Positions 56,659 to 64,000 of a DNA stretch of 64,000 nucleotides are shown here, in pieces (within the stretch, counting starts at the first letter, position 1; each line of letters starts with the position of its first letter). Source of the stretch: an uncultured Clostridia bacterium (GTDB taxonomy: Bacteria; Bacillota; Clostridia; TANB77; CAG-508); the NCBI GenBank assembly GCA_944387545.1, contig CALXFE010000001.1, positions 1 through 64,000 of the forward strand. The letters are read 5' to 3'. The position numbers and the translations under genes are program-made. A model generated the notes under the pieces. That model did no database searches. It was not told the origin of the DNA and worked only from the letters and a program-made list of their open reading frames with translations.

Positions 56659-57723
56659 TCATTTTTGATTTAAACTTTTTCTCTTTAATTGTCTTAATGT
56701 TCTAAAAGCTTTTTCTGAAAATTTATATAATTTATACTTTAATGGTTTAAAAGGATAATATACTTCTCCTATAAATTCTGTAAAGGTTGCTCCAAATCCT
56801 TTCTTAAATCTGTATAATCCATATTGTGGATGACTTTCATCTACAACACCTGATACTCCTCTAAAATCATAAATATCATCATGTCTTGCAATTGCCATTT
56901 TTATCATTTCCCATTGTAATAAATAGTTTGGCATTAAATTTCTATGTTTATTACTACTTGCACCATATAAATACCATGTTTTATTACCATAAAAAATAGG
57001 GATAACACCTGATATTGGCTCTCCATCATAATATGCCATTAATACTTTCATATGTTCTGGTCCTAGGCAATCATACATTTTTTCGAAATATTCCAATGGT
57101 CTGATGATAAAGCCATCTCTTTCCCCAGTTTCCACCATTATCTTATGGAAATCTTTTAAATCTTCTTTTGTTCCCTCTTTTACTGTTACACCTTTTCTTC
57201 CTGCTAGTCGAATATTATATCTCCATTTTTGATGAAATCCTGCCATGATTTCTTCTTCCGTTTTACCTTTTATATCTAAACGAAATACATATCTTGGTTG
57301 TATCTCATCTTTGAAATCTTTGGCATCATCTTTTATTTTATATCCTAAATTTGTAACCACTTTTCTAAATTCTTGGTCATCACTTACAATATCTGGTTCT
57401 GTTCTTAATACAAAAGCATTATATTTTTTTGCTAATTCTTTTGCGCCATCTGTTAATTGTTTCATCACATTTTCATCATGGATATCACAAACTGGTCCTC
57501 TTGATGAGTACATCATATTTCCAAATATAGGCATCTTTCTTACCCATACACATAAAGAACCAATGATATTTTTATTTTCATCTTCAGCTAATATCACTTC
57601 TGGTTTCCAATTTGGCTTTTTAACTTCCGCCCATTCTAATGATTGTTGAAAGTTACATCTTTCATGTCCTTCTAAAAATTTTTTATATTCTTCTTTTGAT
57701 TTTTCATCTGTTACAAATCTCAT
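56659..57723 (-). CDS. FemX-like peptidoglycan branching transferase
   Basis: 354 residues. FemAB family enzymes use aminoacyl-tRNA to add the first amino acid of the interpeptide bridge to lipid II. Double GNAT fold with NFQQSLEWAEVKKPNWKPEV near 23, RKMPIFGNMMYSSRGPVCDI near 62, QKWRYNIRLAGRKGVTVKEG near 163, and LYGASSNKHRNLMPNYLLQW near 250. It precedes alr in the same direction, consistent with wall synthesis. Confidence 0.88.
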   Translation of the reverse strand: MRFVTDEKSKEEYKKFLEGHERCNFQQSLEWAEVKKPNWKPEVILAEDENKNIIGSLCVWVRKMPIFGNMMYSSRGPVCDIHDENVMKQLTDGAKELAKKYNAFVLRTEPDIVSDDQEFRKVVTNLGYKIKDDAKDFKDEIQPRYVFRLDIKGKTEEEIMAGFHQKWRYNIRLAGRKGVTVKEGTKEDLKDFHKIMVETGERDGFIIRPLEYFEKMYDCLGPEHMKVLMAYYDGEPISGVIPIFYGNKTWYLYGASSNKHRNLMPNYLLQWEMIKMAIARHDDIYDFRGVSGVVDESHPQYGLYRFKKGFGATFTEFIGEVYYPFKPLKYKLYKFSEKAFRTLRQLKRKSLNQK

Positions 57724-57884
57724 GTTTTTTATTCCTCCTAGTATATTTACAATACATGAGTATTTTACACCAATATATGGTTTTTTACAAGTAATTTATG
57801 TTATTTTTTGGTGAATTCTTAACGAATATAATTTTTTTATTTATACTTTTTTCTTTTAAATTGAACTTCTATATTTTCCCCTTT

Positions 57885-57914
57885 TTGCTTTTTTTTTAGA
57901 AATTATGTTATAAT
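57885..57914 (+). promoter_or_regulatory. Promoter of the lipoprotein gene
   Basis: TTGCTT (57885-57890), 18 bp, perfect TATAAT (57909-57914). A GGGC-TTTT-GCCC hairpin follows at 57923-57934 in the leader. Confidence 0.55.
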
Positions 57915-57959
57915 AAATGAAAGGGCTTTTGCCCAATAAATTTTAGGAGGTTTTACACC

Positions 57960-58376
57960 ATGAAACGGAAACAGTTTTTATTGCCTTGCTTGTTAATTGT
58001 CACTACCATCATTCTCACAGGATGTGGCAGTGATGAAGAATACAAACAAGAACTACAAACAGAAATCCAGGAACTTGAAAACGAAATTGAGGAACTTGAG
58101 GCTATACGAGATGGCTTAATCTCAAAAGATGATATCTCATATATCATTGAGATTGAAATCTCTCAATCGCATTTCACTCTTGACATCGATGAGCATCTAA
58201 AAGATTCTCTGAATACAATTACCATCCCCGTTGAGGTTTCTCAAGAGTATTACTACTCTGTTGAAATAGGGGATACATTAAATAGTGACTTGCGGATAGG
58301 ATCAGCTGTATTTAAGGGTTCCTTTGGAAGTTGGGACATCACTGTCAAGGACAAAGAAACTGTGGAAAATCACTAA
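57960..58376 (+). CDS. Small lipoprotein with foreign codon use
   Basis: 138 residues. Lipoprotein signal KRKQFLLPCLLIVTTIILTG then C (lipobox LTGC, Cys 22), a Glu-rich coiled coil (about 28-55) and a beta-rich C-terminal domain of unknown family. It uses CGG twice as apparent Arg (codon 3 and in DLRIG), unlike native genes. AGGAGG precedes ATG; a GC-rich perfect terminator follows. Like 51927-52355 it looks like an acquired single-gene cassette. Confidence 0.75.
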   Translation: MKRKQFLLPCLLIVTTIILTGCGSDEEYKQELQTEIQELENEIEELEAIRDGLISKDDISYIIEIEISQSHFTLDIDEHLKDSLNTITIPVEVSQEYYYSVEIGDTLNSDLRIGSAVFKGSFGSWDITVKDKETVENH

Positions 58377-58388
58377 TTTTAAAACTTT

Positions 58389-58428
58389 GAGAACGGTACC
58401 TAGTAATTAAGAGGTACCGTTCTCTTTT
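58389..58428 (+). terminator. Terminator of the lipoprotein gene
   Basis: GAGAACGGTACC and GGTACCGTTCTC, a 12-bp perfect stem, then TTTT. Downstream to 58551 I see no gene. Confidence 0.9.
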
Positions 58429-58551
58429 AGTTGTATTAAATAATTTTGGTGCGGGCGAAGTAGTTATCTACAACTTTATGGCTCTCTTGACGATTGATAC
58501 AAATATCAATCAATTTATTAAAGTTATAAATTGCATAAAATTAAATTCATT

Positions 58552-58839
58552 TTACACAGGCATTTCTTTGATAAAAAAAGTAATTATAGTTATTATAATA
58601 AATATAATAAAAAATATTAACAATATTTTATTAATTTTTTTCTTTTTGATTTTATTTATTAACAAAACTATTGCAATAACTATTACTACTAAAACAGATA
58701 TTCCCCTTCCGCAATATATTAATGTATTTATATTTTCTGCATATTCAATATGTTCCCAATATTCATTTTCTAAAGTTTCTACTGTATTTGTATCTATTAA
58801 TTCTTCTAATATTTCATCACTTTTTGACCTATTATCCAT
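58552..58839 (-). CDS. Small two-helix membrane protein, unknown function
   Basis: 95 residues from the ATG at 58839 (AAAGGAG upstream): an acidic N-terminus (DEILEELIDTNTVETLENEY), then two hydrophobic helices (about 40-62 and 70-90) joined by KIKKKKINK. No family recognised. Lies in the accessory zone next to dinD. Confidence 0.55.
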   Translation of the reverse strand: MDNRSKSDEILEELIDTNTVETLENEYWEHIEYAENINTLIYCGRGISVLVVIVIAIVLLINKIKKKKINKILLIFFIIFIIITIITFFIKEMPV

Positions 58840-58981
58840 ATCATATTCACTCCTTTTATAATTTAATAAGATATTATCATAATATAAGTTATTATTCAAT
58901 ACTGTAATTAAATTATAAATTACTTAAACGTACTAGCTGACATATACATCTATATATGGATATATTGAAACAATTATTATT

Positions 58982-59815
58982 TTACTTTTTCTTCAAACTT
59001 TTTTTATTTTCTTTTTCTAGTTGCTTTAGACTTTTTTTAGGCGTAGGTAATTCTTCTGGCATAGTTCCTCCATTTTTAGCAATTACTTCTCTTATATTTT
59101 TACCGATATTGTAATGAGTTTTATTTGCTTCTCTTTCAGTTTGTATATTATCTTTTTTTAATTTTTGTTCTGTCTGAGAAATTCTAAATAAATTCGCAAT
59201 AAGTTCATCACTACCCATATTGTCTAAAATATCTTCTCTATATCTTAATCCCTTTCTTTTAGCAATATCATCAGCAGTTTCGCCATTATATAAGCCTTTA
59301 TAACCTGCATTATGGAATTTATCAAAATTTTTAACTCCTGCTTTTTTGGCTGTTTGATTAAGAGAATAATTTCCTTTTCTTGTAAGATTTCTTTGATAAA
59401 ATCTTTTTTCATCTTCTGTTAGGATACTGTATTCTTTTTCTGTAATTTCTTGCTTTCTAGTTTGAACTGCAAAATATGTTTGAGCAAGAGCAATTACTTT
59501 TTTTCTGCTATCTCCATTTTGTGCTATTAAATAACAAGCATAACGAGTTAATTCATAATCTTTGATTTCAACTTCTGCATTATTAGCACGTTTTGACAAC
59601 TTATTGACGTCAATAAAATGTTCAAACACACTAATACCACTATTTTCACAAGAAATTTTAGCTTTATCAATTATTTTTTCAAAATTTTGCCAGTTTGAAT
59701 ATTGTAGAATAGGCATAAGTTCTCTAGCATACCAAAATTCAACACCATTTTCATCAATATGTTTTATATCTTCAAATGATTTATTGTTCTTATCTATCTC
59801 TTTCAATAATATCAT
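58982..59815 (-). CDS. dinD: DNA-damage-inducible protein D (BRO-N type)
   Basis: 277 residues. N-terminal BRO-N-like domain: EFWYARELMPILQYSNWQNF near 27, ELTRYACYLIAQNGD near 90, VIALAQTYFAVQTRKQE near 107; the middle has GVKNFDKFHNAGYKGLYNG, and the C-terminus is basic (Lys-rich). DinD family proteins are SOS-induced and can inhibit RecA filaments in E. coli. A LexA-like site lies 40 bp upstream. Confidence 0.87.
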   Translation of the reverse strand: MILLKEIDKNNKSFEDIKHIDENGVEFWYARELMPILQYSNWQNFEKIIDKAKISCENSGISVFEHFIDVNKLSKRANNAEVEIKDYELTRYACYLIAQNGDSRKKVIALAQTYFAVQTRKQEITEKEYSILTEDEKRFYQRNLTRKGNYSLNQTAKKAGVKNFDKFHNAGYKGLYNGETADDIAKRKGLRYREDILDNMGSDELIANLFRISQTEQKLKKDNIQTEREANKTHYNIGKNIREVIAKNGGTMPEELPTPKKSLKQLEKENKKSLKKK

Positions 59816-59853
59816 TTCCTTTCATAATATTTTACTTATTTCAAATATATTAT

Positions 59854-59867
59854 AAAACAAATGTTTG
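59854..59867. promoter_or_regulatory. Candidate LexA box upstream of dinD
   Basis: AAAACAAATGTTTG matches the Gram-positive LexA consensus CGAACRNRYGTTYC at 11 of 14 positions, including the core AAC-N4-GTT. It lies in the promoter region of dinD, an SOS gene in other bacteria. Confidence 0.5.
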
Positions 59868-59952
59868 TAAATGTCAATTAAATTTTCTTACTTTTTAAAA
59901 TTTTTATATACATAATATTTTTACAGGACTTTGACTTTGCCATAAGTCCTAA

Positions 59953-59993
59953 CCCCCTATGAGTTATGACATGTATCATCATAACTCAGGGGC
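59953..59993. other. Lone GC-rich hairpin upstream of the insertion sequence
   Basis: CCCCT..GAGTTATGA and TCATAACTC-AGGGG pair well. No gene is attached and no T run follows. It may be the remains of an acquired gene, since its composition resembles the terminators of the two foreign-looking genes. Confidence 0.45.
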
Positions 59994-60104
59994 TCTGCAA
60001 GGCAATAAGATTTATTTAATTTTTACACAACAAAAAAATCAACCAGATTTCTGAAGTGAACCCAAATTATTAGACAAAAAAGTTTAATAAGGAGGGTTCA
60101 TTTT

Positions 60105-60614
60105 ATGTCTAAATATTCAAAAGAATTTAAATTAGAAGTAATAGAATATTATGAAAAAAATCATATCGGTTGTGGTGAACTTGCAGACCACTTCAAGATT
60201 CCAAATAGATCTGTAGTCAGATGGTGGATAAAGAATTATCAAGAACACGGAATTAATGGATTAATACGAAATAATATAAAATATAGTGGAGAATTTAAAC
60301 AAAATGTAGTAGAATATATGCATAAAAACCATTTATCTCTTAATGAAACAGCTGTATATTTCAATTTAGGAAATCATAATGTTGTAGGTAAATGGGAACG
60401 TATATATTATGAGAAAGGACCACAAGCTCTATATAAAGAGCAACGAGGTGGAAGTAAAAATATGAGTTCTAAACCAAGAAAAAAGAAATTATCTAAAGAA
60501 AATGAAGAAGATTTAATTGAAGAAGTTCAAAGACTTAGAATGGAAAATGCATACTTAAAAAAATTGCAAGCCTTAGTTCAGGAAAGAACAAAGCCAAAAC
60601 ATCCGAAAAAGTAA
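60105..60614 (+). CDS. IS3-family transposase OrfA
   Basis: 169 residues: two helix-turn-helix domains (KYSKEFKLEVIEYYEKNHIG and YSGEFKQNVVEYMHKNHLSL) and a C-terminal leucine-zipper-like helix. It ends at CCG AAA AAG TAA. The AAAAAG run lets ribosomes slip -1 into OrfB, as is known for IS3 elements. Confidence 0.93.
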   Translation: MSKYSKEFKLEVIEYYEKNHIGCGELADHFKIPNRSVVRWWIKNYQEHGINGLIRNNIKYSGEFKQNVVEYMHKNHLSLNETAVYFNLGNHNVVGKWERIYYEKGPQALYKEQRGGSKNMSSKPRKKKLSKENEEDLIEEVQRLRMENAYLKKLQALVQERTKPKHPKK

Positions 60615-61456
60615 TAGTAATAGATGAATTAAGGCATGAATTCAAATTAGAGGCTTTGTTAAAATATGCAAAAGTAACAAGAAATACATTTTACTATCAA
60701 TTAAATAGAATGAAAGCACCAGATAAATATAAAGAAGTAAAAGAAGAAATTACAGCTATTTATCACGAAAATAAAGGAAGATATGGATATAGAAGAATGA
60801 CTATGGAACTTCATAATAGAGGTTTTAATATTAATCATAAAACAGTTTCAAAACTTATGAAAGAATTAGGATTACAATGTTTCATAAGAGTGCAAAAATA
60901 TAAATCATATAAAGGTGAAGTAGGAAAAATATGTGATAATCTATTAAATAGAGAATTTGAAGCTGAAGAACCAAATCAAAAATGGGTTACAGATGTAACA
61001 GAATTTAAAGTACATAATGAAAAACTTTATCTGTCACCAATAGTAGATTTATTTAATGGAGAAGTAATTAGCTTTAATCTATCAAGGCATCCAGTATTTG
61101 CACAAGTAGTTGATATGTTAGAAAAAGCATTTAAAAGAATACCAAACAATACAAATTTAATATTACATTCAGATCAAGGATGGCAATATCAAATGAAGCA
61201 ATACCAAGCATTATTAAAAGAAAAAGGTATAAGACAAAGTATGTCTAGAAAAGGAAATTGTTTAGATAATTCACTAGCAGAAAATTTCTTTGGTTTATTA
61301 AAATCAGAATTATTTTATATGAAAGAATATAAAACGATAGAAGAATTAGAAAAAGATATAATAGAATATATAGATTATTATAATAATAAAAGGATAAAGG
61401 GCAAATTAAAAGGAATGAGCCCTGTACAATACAGAGTTCATTCCCAAGCTGCCTAG
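60605..61456 (+). CDS. IS3-family transposase OrfB (DDE integrase domain)
   Basis: The open frame begins at the slip site near 60605; a TTG at 60656 gives a 266-residue product if separately translated. N-terminal HTH_21 part YHENKGRYGYRRMTMELHNR, then the catalytic triad: D in WVTDVTEF, D in SPIVDLFNG (also LHSDQGWQYQ) and E in DNSLAENFFGLLKSE. Normally made as an OrfAB fusion by -1 frameshift. Confidence 0.92.
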   Translation, partial: EKVIVIDELRHEFKLEALLKYAKVTRNTFYYQLNRMKAPDKYKEVKEEITAIYHENKGRYGYRRMTMELHNRGFNINHKTVSKLMKELGLQCFIRVQKYKSYKGEVGKICDNLLNREFEAEEPNQKWVTDVTEFKVHNEKLYLSPIVDLFNGEVISFNLSRHPVFAQVVDMLEKAFKRIPNNTNLILHSDQGWQYQMKQYQALLKEKGIRQSMSRKGNCLDNSLAENFFGLLKSELFYMKEYKTIEELEKDIIEYIDYYNNKRIKGKLKGMSPVQYRVHSQAA

Positions 61457-61555
61457 TACCTAGTCAAAAGTGTCCAATTTTTTGGGGTCAGTACATTCAT
61501 TTTCTGATTGATTTTGTATCAATTCTGCTACTATTAGTTCGAACAGAAACGTCAT

Positions 61556-61912
61556 TGGTGGAGGTGAGGAGAGTCGAACTCCTGTCCATAATACCTTCCA
61601 AATAGATTTCTACAAGTTTAGTTTATTTTTTATATTCATCTAACTTACACCAATAAACAGGTTTAATTTAGATATAGCTTTTAAAATACCCACTACCCCC
61701 AAAGCAAAGATAGTTTTGTTTCCTACTAATATGACACTTTATCTAAATGTGTAGGAACATTTAGGAAAGCGTAGCTGCAATTAGGCAGCTAAAGCATACT
61801 CATTATTATTTTCTGCGTTTATATTTAGTTTCCCGTTTTTTTAAGTGGCCAACGAGAATCCACTACTTGCTATCTATCCTTCTAGCATTATGTCGAAACC
61901 AAGTACACCCCC
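61556..61912 (-). ncRNA. ssrA: Transfer-messenger RNA
   Basis: 357 nt including encoded CCA. Acceptor GGGGGTG (5 prime end at 61912) pairs with CACCTCC before ACCA; the T-arm contains GGAGTTCGACTCTCC and the 5 prime part TTGGTTTCGAC is canonical. The tag frame ends with GCA..TAA at 61816-61781, coding AENNNEYALAA. It rescues stalled ribosomes and tags the protein. If CGG stalls ribosomes here, this RNA is directly relevant. Confidence 0.97.
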
Positions 61913-61924
61913 ATGTACTTATTT

Positions 61925-61953
61925 ATTATACAATATTTAAATACTTTTATCAA
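61925..61953 (-). promoter_or_regulatory. Promoter of ssrA
   Basis: TTGATA (61948-61953), 17 bp, perfect TATAAT (61925-61930), 12 nt before the mature 5 prime end. Confidence 0.85.
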
Positions 61954-62016
61954 TAATCAAATTTTATTACTAATTGAAAATACTGTAAAAGACATCGTAA
62001 TTATAATTTTCTTTGT

Positions 62017-62330
62017 TTATATTAAATGATTAAAGTTTCTTCTTGAATATATAAATCTTCTCATCGTCATAATATTGTTCTCAACAGTATAAAATGCATA
62101 ATAATTATTAATCTTTATTTTATACCAAATATATGTATCTCTATCATCCAATTTAAAAGATTTATATCCTTTTGGATTATATCTTCTTGTTATAATCTCT
62201 TTTTCTACTAATTGTAATAAATTTTCAGCAGCTATTTCATTTTGCAATTCATTAACAATGTATTTGAATACACTTTCTATTTTCCTTTTAAAAGTTTCGC
62301 TATATTCTATTTTAAAACTATTTTTGTCAT
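62017..62330 (-). CDS. RelE/ParE-type toxin with a -1 frameshift context
   Basis: The ATG at 62330 overlaps the antitoxin stop (ATGA). Zero frame reads MTKIVLK and stops at TAG (62307-62309). A -1 slip at T TTA AAA (62316-62310) gives MTKIVLKIEYSETFKRKIES and then FKYIVNELQNEIAAENLLQL, the normal RelE/ParE fold start, continuing to RRFIYSRRNF. The total would be about 104 residues. Either programmed -1 frameshifting limits toxin synthesis, or the gene lost one base and is dead. Without the shift the only start is internal (MQNEIAAEN at 62247) and truncates the fold. Confidence 0.7.
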
Positions 62331-62632
62331 TTAATTATCCCCCTTAAACTATCAAATACTTCTTCATGAGAGTAATATTTAGTATTAGGGTTATTAGCTT
62401 CTTCCTCTGCTTCTTCTAAGGCTTTTTCAATATCAACATTTCCAAATTTTTCTTCCATTGCTCTATCAATTTCTAATTCTTCAATCATTTTTGAATATTT
62501 TTCTAAACTCATTACCACCATTGAACCATATCCATTTTTGGTTAAATATACTGCTTCATCTTCCTTTAAAACTAATTTCTCAATCTCTGGATATTTATTT
62601 CTTAAATCTGATACTGGTCTTATATTAATCAT
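62327..62632 (-). CDS. Phd/YefM-type antitoxin
   Basis: 101 residues: the N-terminal DNA-binding domain NIRPVSDLRNKYPEIEKLV with VYLTKNGYGSMVVMSLEKYS is typical; the C-terminus is long and acidic (Glu-rich) and would wrap the toxin. Antitoxin precedes toxin and their frames overlap by four bases, the usual arrangement, so the pair is probably autoregulated. Confidence 0.88.
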   Translation of the reverse strand: MINIRPVSDLRNKYPEIEKLVLKEDEAVYLTKNGYGSMVVMSLEKYSKMIEELEIDRAMEEKFGNVDIEKALEEAEEEANNPNTKYYSHEEVFDSLRGIIK

Positions 62633-62721
62633 ATCAATTCATCCTTTCAAAAAATATTATCGTTATTTTATCATTATTTTATCTTTCTTTCAATGTTTTA
62701 TACTAATTTTATATACATTTA

Positions 62722-62760
62722 ACAAAAAAAGTTATAGAAAAAAACATAATCTATAACTTT
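62722..62760 (-). terminator. Terminator of the cupin gene
   Basis: AAAGTTATAG and CTATAACTTT pair and seven T follow on the minus strand. Confidence 0.8.
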
Positions 62761-62772
62761 CTATTGCTAAAT

Positions 62773-63120
62773 TTAATCTAATAATTGACATTGTTCTTTA
62801 TACCATGCAGGACTACAAACCATGATAATCTGACAGTTTCCTTCCCAGAAATAGACTTCTTCTTTGTCAATTAAAATAACATCTCCTTTTTTAAAGTCTA
62901 TTTGTTCATCTTTTTTATGAATTTTTCCATTTCCTTCTAGTATATAAGCAATTTCTTTACACTTTAAATTTGAGCAATACCCTTTTTCTGGATATCTTCC
63001 TTGTATCGTATTGATACAAAAATCCATATCTTTATCATTTAATTTCTTAGAATATTCTAATAAATAGCTTGTATCACTATTTACCACTTTTTCCGCCTCT
63101 TCTTTTTTTACATATTTCAT
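62773..63120 (-). CDS. Small cupin-fold protein
   Basis: 115 residues from the ATG at 63120 (AAAGGAG upstream; longer frame to 63150 lacks one). IAYILEGNGKIHKKDEQIDF, KKGDVILIDKEEVYFWEGNC and IIMVCSPAWYKEQC give the two cupin motifs. Possible sugar or small-molecule binding; substrate unknown. Confidence 0.75.
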   Translation of the reverse strand: MKYVKKEEAEKVVNSDTSYLLEYSKKLNDKDMDFCINTIQGRYPEKGYCSNLKCKEIAYILEGNGKIHKKDEQIDFKKGDVILIDKEEVYFWEGNCQIIMVCSPAWYKEQCQLLD

Positions 63121-63161
63121 AACAATTCTCCTTTTTATACAATATTCCATTCTATTGAATA

Positions 63162-63668
63162 TTATTTCAATTTTAACATATATAAATTTATTAAAAATCC
63201 ATTAGATAATCTAGTTTCTTTAACAAATTTTAATCCAACCCTTTCAAGTGTTTTACAACTTCCTATATTGTTTGGATGTGCCATTGAGATGATATAATCA
63301 AATCCTAATTCTTTGGCTAAATTCAATTCTACTGTTTGAAGTTTCGTGGTAATACCATTTCCTCTGTATTCTGGTAAAACCAAATTTCCTCCTAATTCAC
63401 AAACTTGATATTCTTCAAGTCCAAATTCTTTTTTAAAGTCTGCAAGCATCTCTTGTGAAACATATAATTGTGCCATCCCTGCAAGTTTATTTCCATCATA
63501 AGCGCCATATAATGGTGCATAATTTTTTTCATCAAACATACTGTCATATTCCCATTGTTCATAAGGAATAAAATATTCTTTATCTTCTAAGCCTTCTAAT
63601 ACCGTTTCAATTAATTTAAATAATTGTTCCTTGTCTTTCTCTTCAATCTTCTTATACACTAGATTCAT
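63162..63668 (-). CDS. GNAT-family acetyltransferase
   Basis: 168 residues: GAYDGNKLAGMAQLYVSQEM, GGNLVLPEYRGNGITTKLQT (acetyl-CoA loop), AHPNNIGSCKTLERVGLKFV. Substrate unknown. Its start overlaps the stop of the upstream gene by four bases (ATGA), so they are translationally coupled. Confidence 0.85.
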   Translation of the reverse strand: MNLVYKKIEEKDKEQLFKLIETVLEGLEDKEYFIPYEQWEYDSMFDEKNYAPLYGAYDGNKLAGMAQLYVSQEMLADFKKEFGLEEYQVCELGGNLVLPEYRGNGITTKLQTVELNLAKELGFDYIISMAHPNNIGSCKTLERVGLKFVKETRLSNGFLINLYMLKLK

Positions 63669-64000
63669 TTCAAAACCTCCTTTAAATTTTTAGAATATGT
63701 TTTTAATTTTTGAAAACACGTATATGCTTCCATGATTTCTTTTTGGTTTTTGGAAATATATCCTCTTTCTTTCATGTCTTCTGGTAAATCCGCAATTAGT
63801 ATCTCTTTATTAATTCCATCCCAACCAGCACCGACTATTTCTAATAATTTTGGTTCTTTTTCTTTTATTTCATCATAATCCACAAATAATGTTTTAATAT
63901 TACTTTGCATATAAATTTTTAATGTTTTATTTTGCTTAAATTGTTTTATTTTATCTTTGCTAAAGATAAAGATTCTTTCTACATTTCCCCCTCTATTGGC
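63665..64000 (-). CDS. Hypothetical protein, cut by the window edge
   Basis: The open frame continues unbroken to base 64000 (reading ANRGGNVERIFIFSKDKIKQ at the edge), so the true start lies outside. The visible 111 residues include LFVDYDEIKEKEPKLLEIVG and GWDGINKEILIADLPEDMKE, and no family is recognised. Coupled to the GNAT gene. Confidence 0.6.
   Translation of the reverse strand, partial: ANRGGNVERIFIFSKDKIKQFKQNKTLKIYMQSNIKTLFVDYDEIKEKEPKLLEIVGAGWDGINKEILIADLPEDMKERGYISKNQKEIMEAYTCFQKLKTYSKNLKEVLK

Larger units (their letters stand above)
60052..61495 (+). mobile_element. IS3-family insertion sequence (IS150-like)
   Basis: 1444 bp with imperfect terminal inverted repeats: left TGAAGTGAACCCAAATTATT, right (reversed) TGTACTGACCCCAAAAAATT. 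Both ends are flanked by TTC (60049-60051 and 61496-61498), a 3-bp target duplication. It carries OrfA and OrfB with a -1 shift context between them. Both frames are intact, so it may still be active. It sits 60 bp from the 3 prime end of ssrA. Confidence 0.88.

Noticed and set aside
1-64000. CRISPR arrays, rRNA genes, prophage
   Set aside because: I found no regularly spaced repeats, no rRNA sequence and no phage structural genes.

Overview
This window comes from a very AT-rich, Gram-positive, spore-forming member of the Clostridia. The evidence is an S10-spc-alpha ribosomal block in Firmicutes order, a SpoVT homologue, an L,D-free wall set (Alr, FemX-like transferase, glucosaminidases), a zinc-type S14 (RpsN), RNase J, FtsH and AGGAGG-type ribosome binding sites. 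Most genes lie on the minus strand, so the sequence reads right to left. I could not assign a genus.

Layout. 1-7.4 kb: prs, a tRNA-Thr gene, and a cell-surface cluster of two paralogous glucosaminidases (one with SH3b and dockerin domains) around a cadherin-like membrane protein. 6.1-14.1 kb: rseP, cdsA, uppS, ispA, frr, a membrane protein, pyrH, tsf and rpsB (minus strand, so rpsB comes first), behind a perfect promoter and a structured leader. 14.2-16.7 kb: a prepilin-like surface protein facing a small XRE regulator. 16.7-33.8 kb: rplQ back to rpsJ, 29 translation, export or nucleotide genes, with rpmD missing and an S10 leader that contains a terminator. 34-42.4 kb: RNase J, two FxLYD-like anchored proteins and a 1473-residue prepilin-like repeat protein, again facing an XRE regulator. 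42.5-50.2 kb: spoVT, a KAP-type P-loop ATPase, a membrane protein, comF, recD2 and a transketolase N-terminal half. 50.3-57.7 kb: a PepV-type dipeptidase, ftsH, a DUF1189-like protein, alr and a FemX-like gene. 57.9-64 kb: an accessory zone with a lipoprotein, dinD, an IS3-family insertion, ssrA (tmRNA), a Phd/RelE pair, a cupin, a GNAT acetyltransferase and a gene running off the edge.

The main result is a pattern in translation. Three unrelated conserved genes (rseP, the KAP ATPase and recD2) are each broken by exactly one extra C. In all three, the extra C creates an in-frame CGG codon directly before a conserved glycine (C-GGN), and skipping that C restores a textbook motif: PLGGYV in RseP, the Walker A GSGKT in the ATPase, and HKAQGSEF in RecD2. 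Reading every CGG in the window by eye, I found no other in-frame CGG in roughly sixty native genes, although CGA, CGT and CGC are used. The only other in-frame CGG codons lie in two genes that look foreign (51927-52355 and 57960-58376). I infer that CGG is unassigned or nearly undecodable in this organism and that ribosomes shift +1 there to read GGN as glycine. That would be a genome-wide recoding rule rather than three pseudogenes.

A second pattern is the repeated module of a prepilin-like surface protein divergent from a small XRE regulator. Each module carries two copies of its own palindrome in the shared intergenic region (TGTTC-N7-GAACA in one, ATACAT-N8-ATGTAT in the other). Other points of note are structured leaders before rpsB and rpsJ, hairpins in several ribosomal spacers, a dispersed REP-like palindrome family, a -1 frameshift context in the RelE-type toxin, and a recent tandem duplication inside the giant surface protein.
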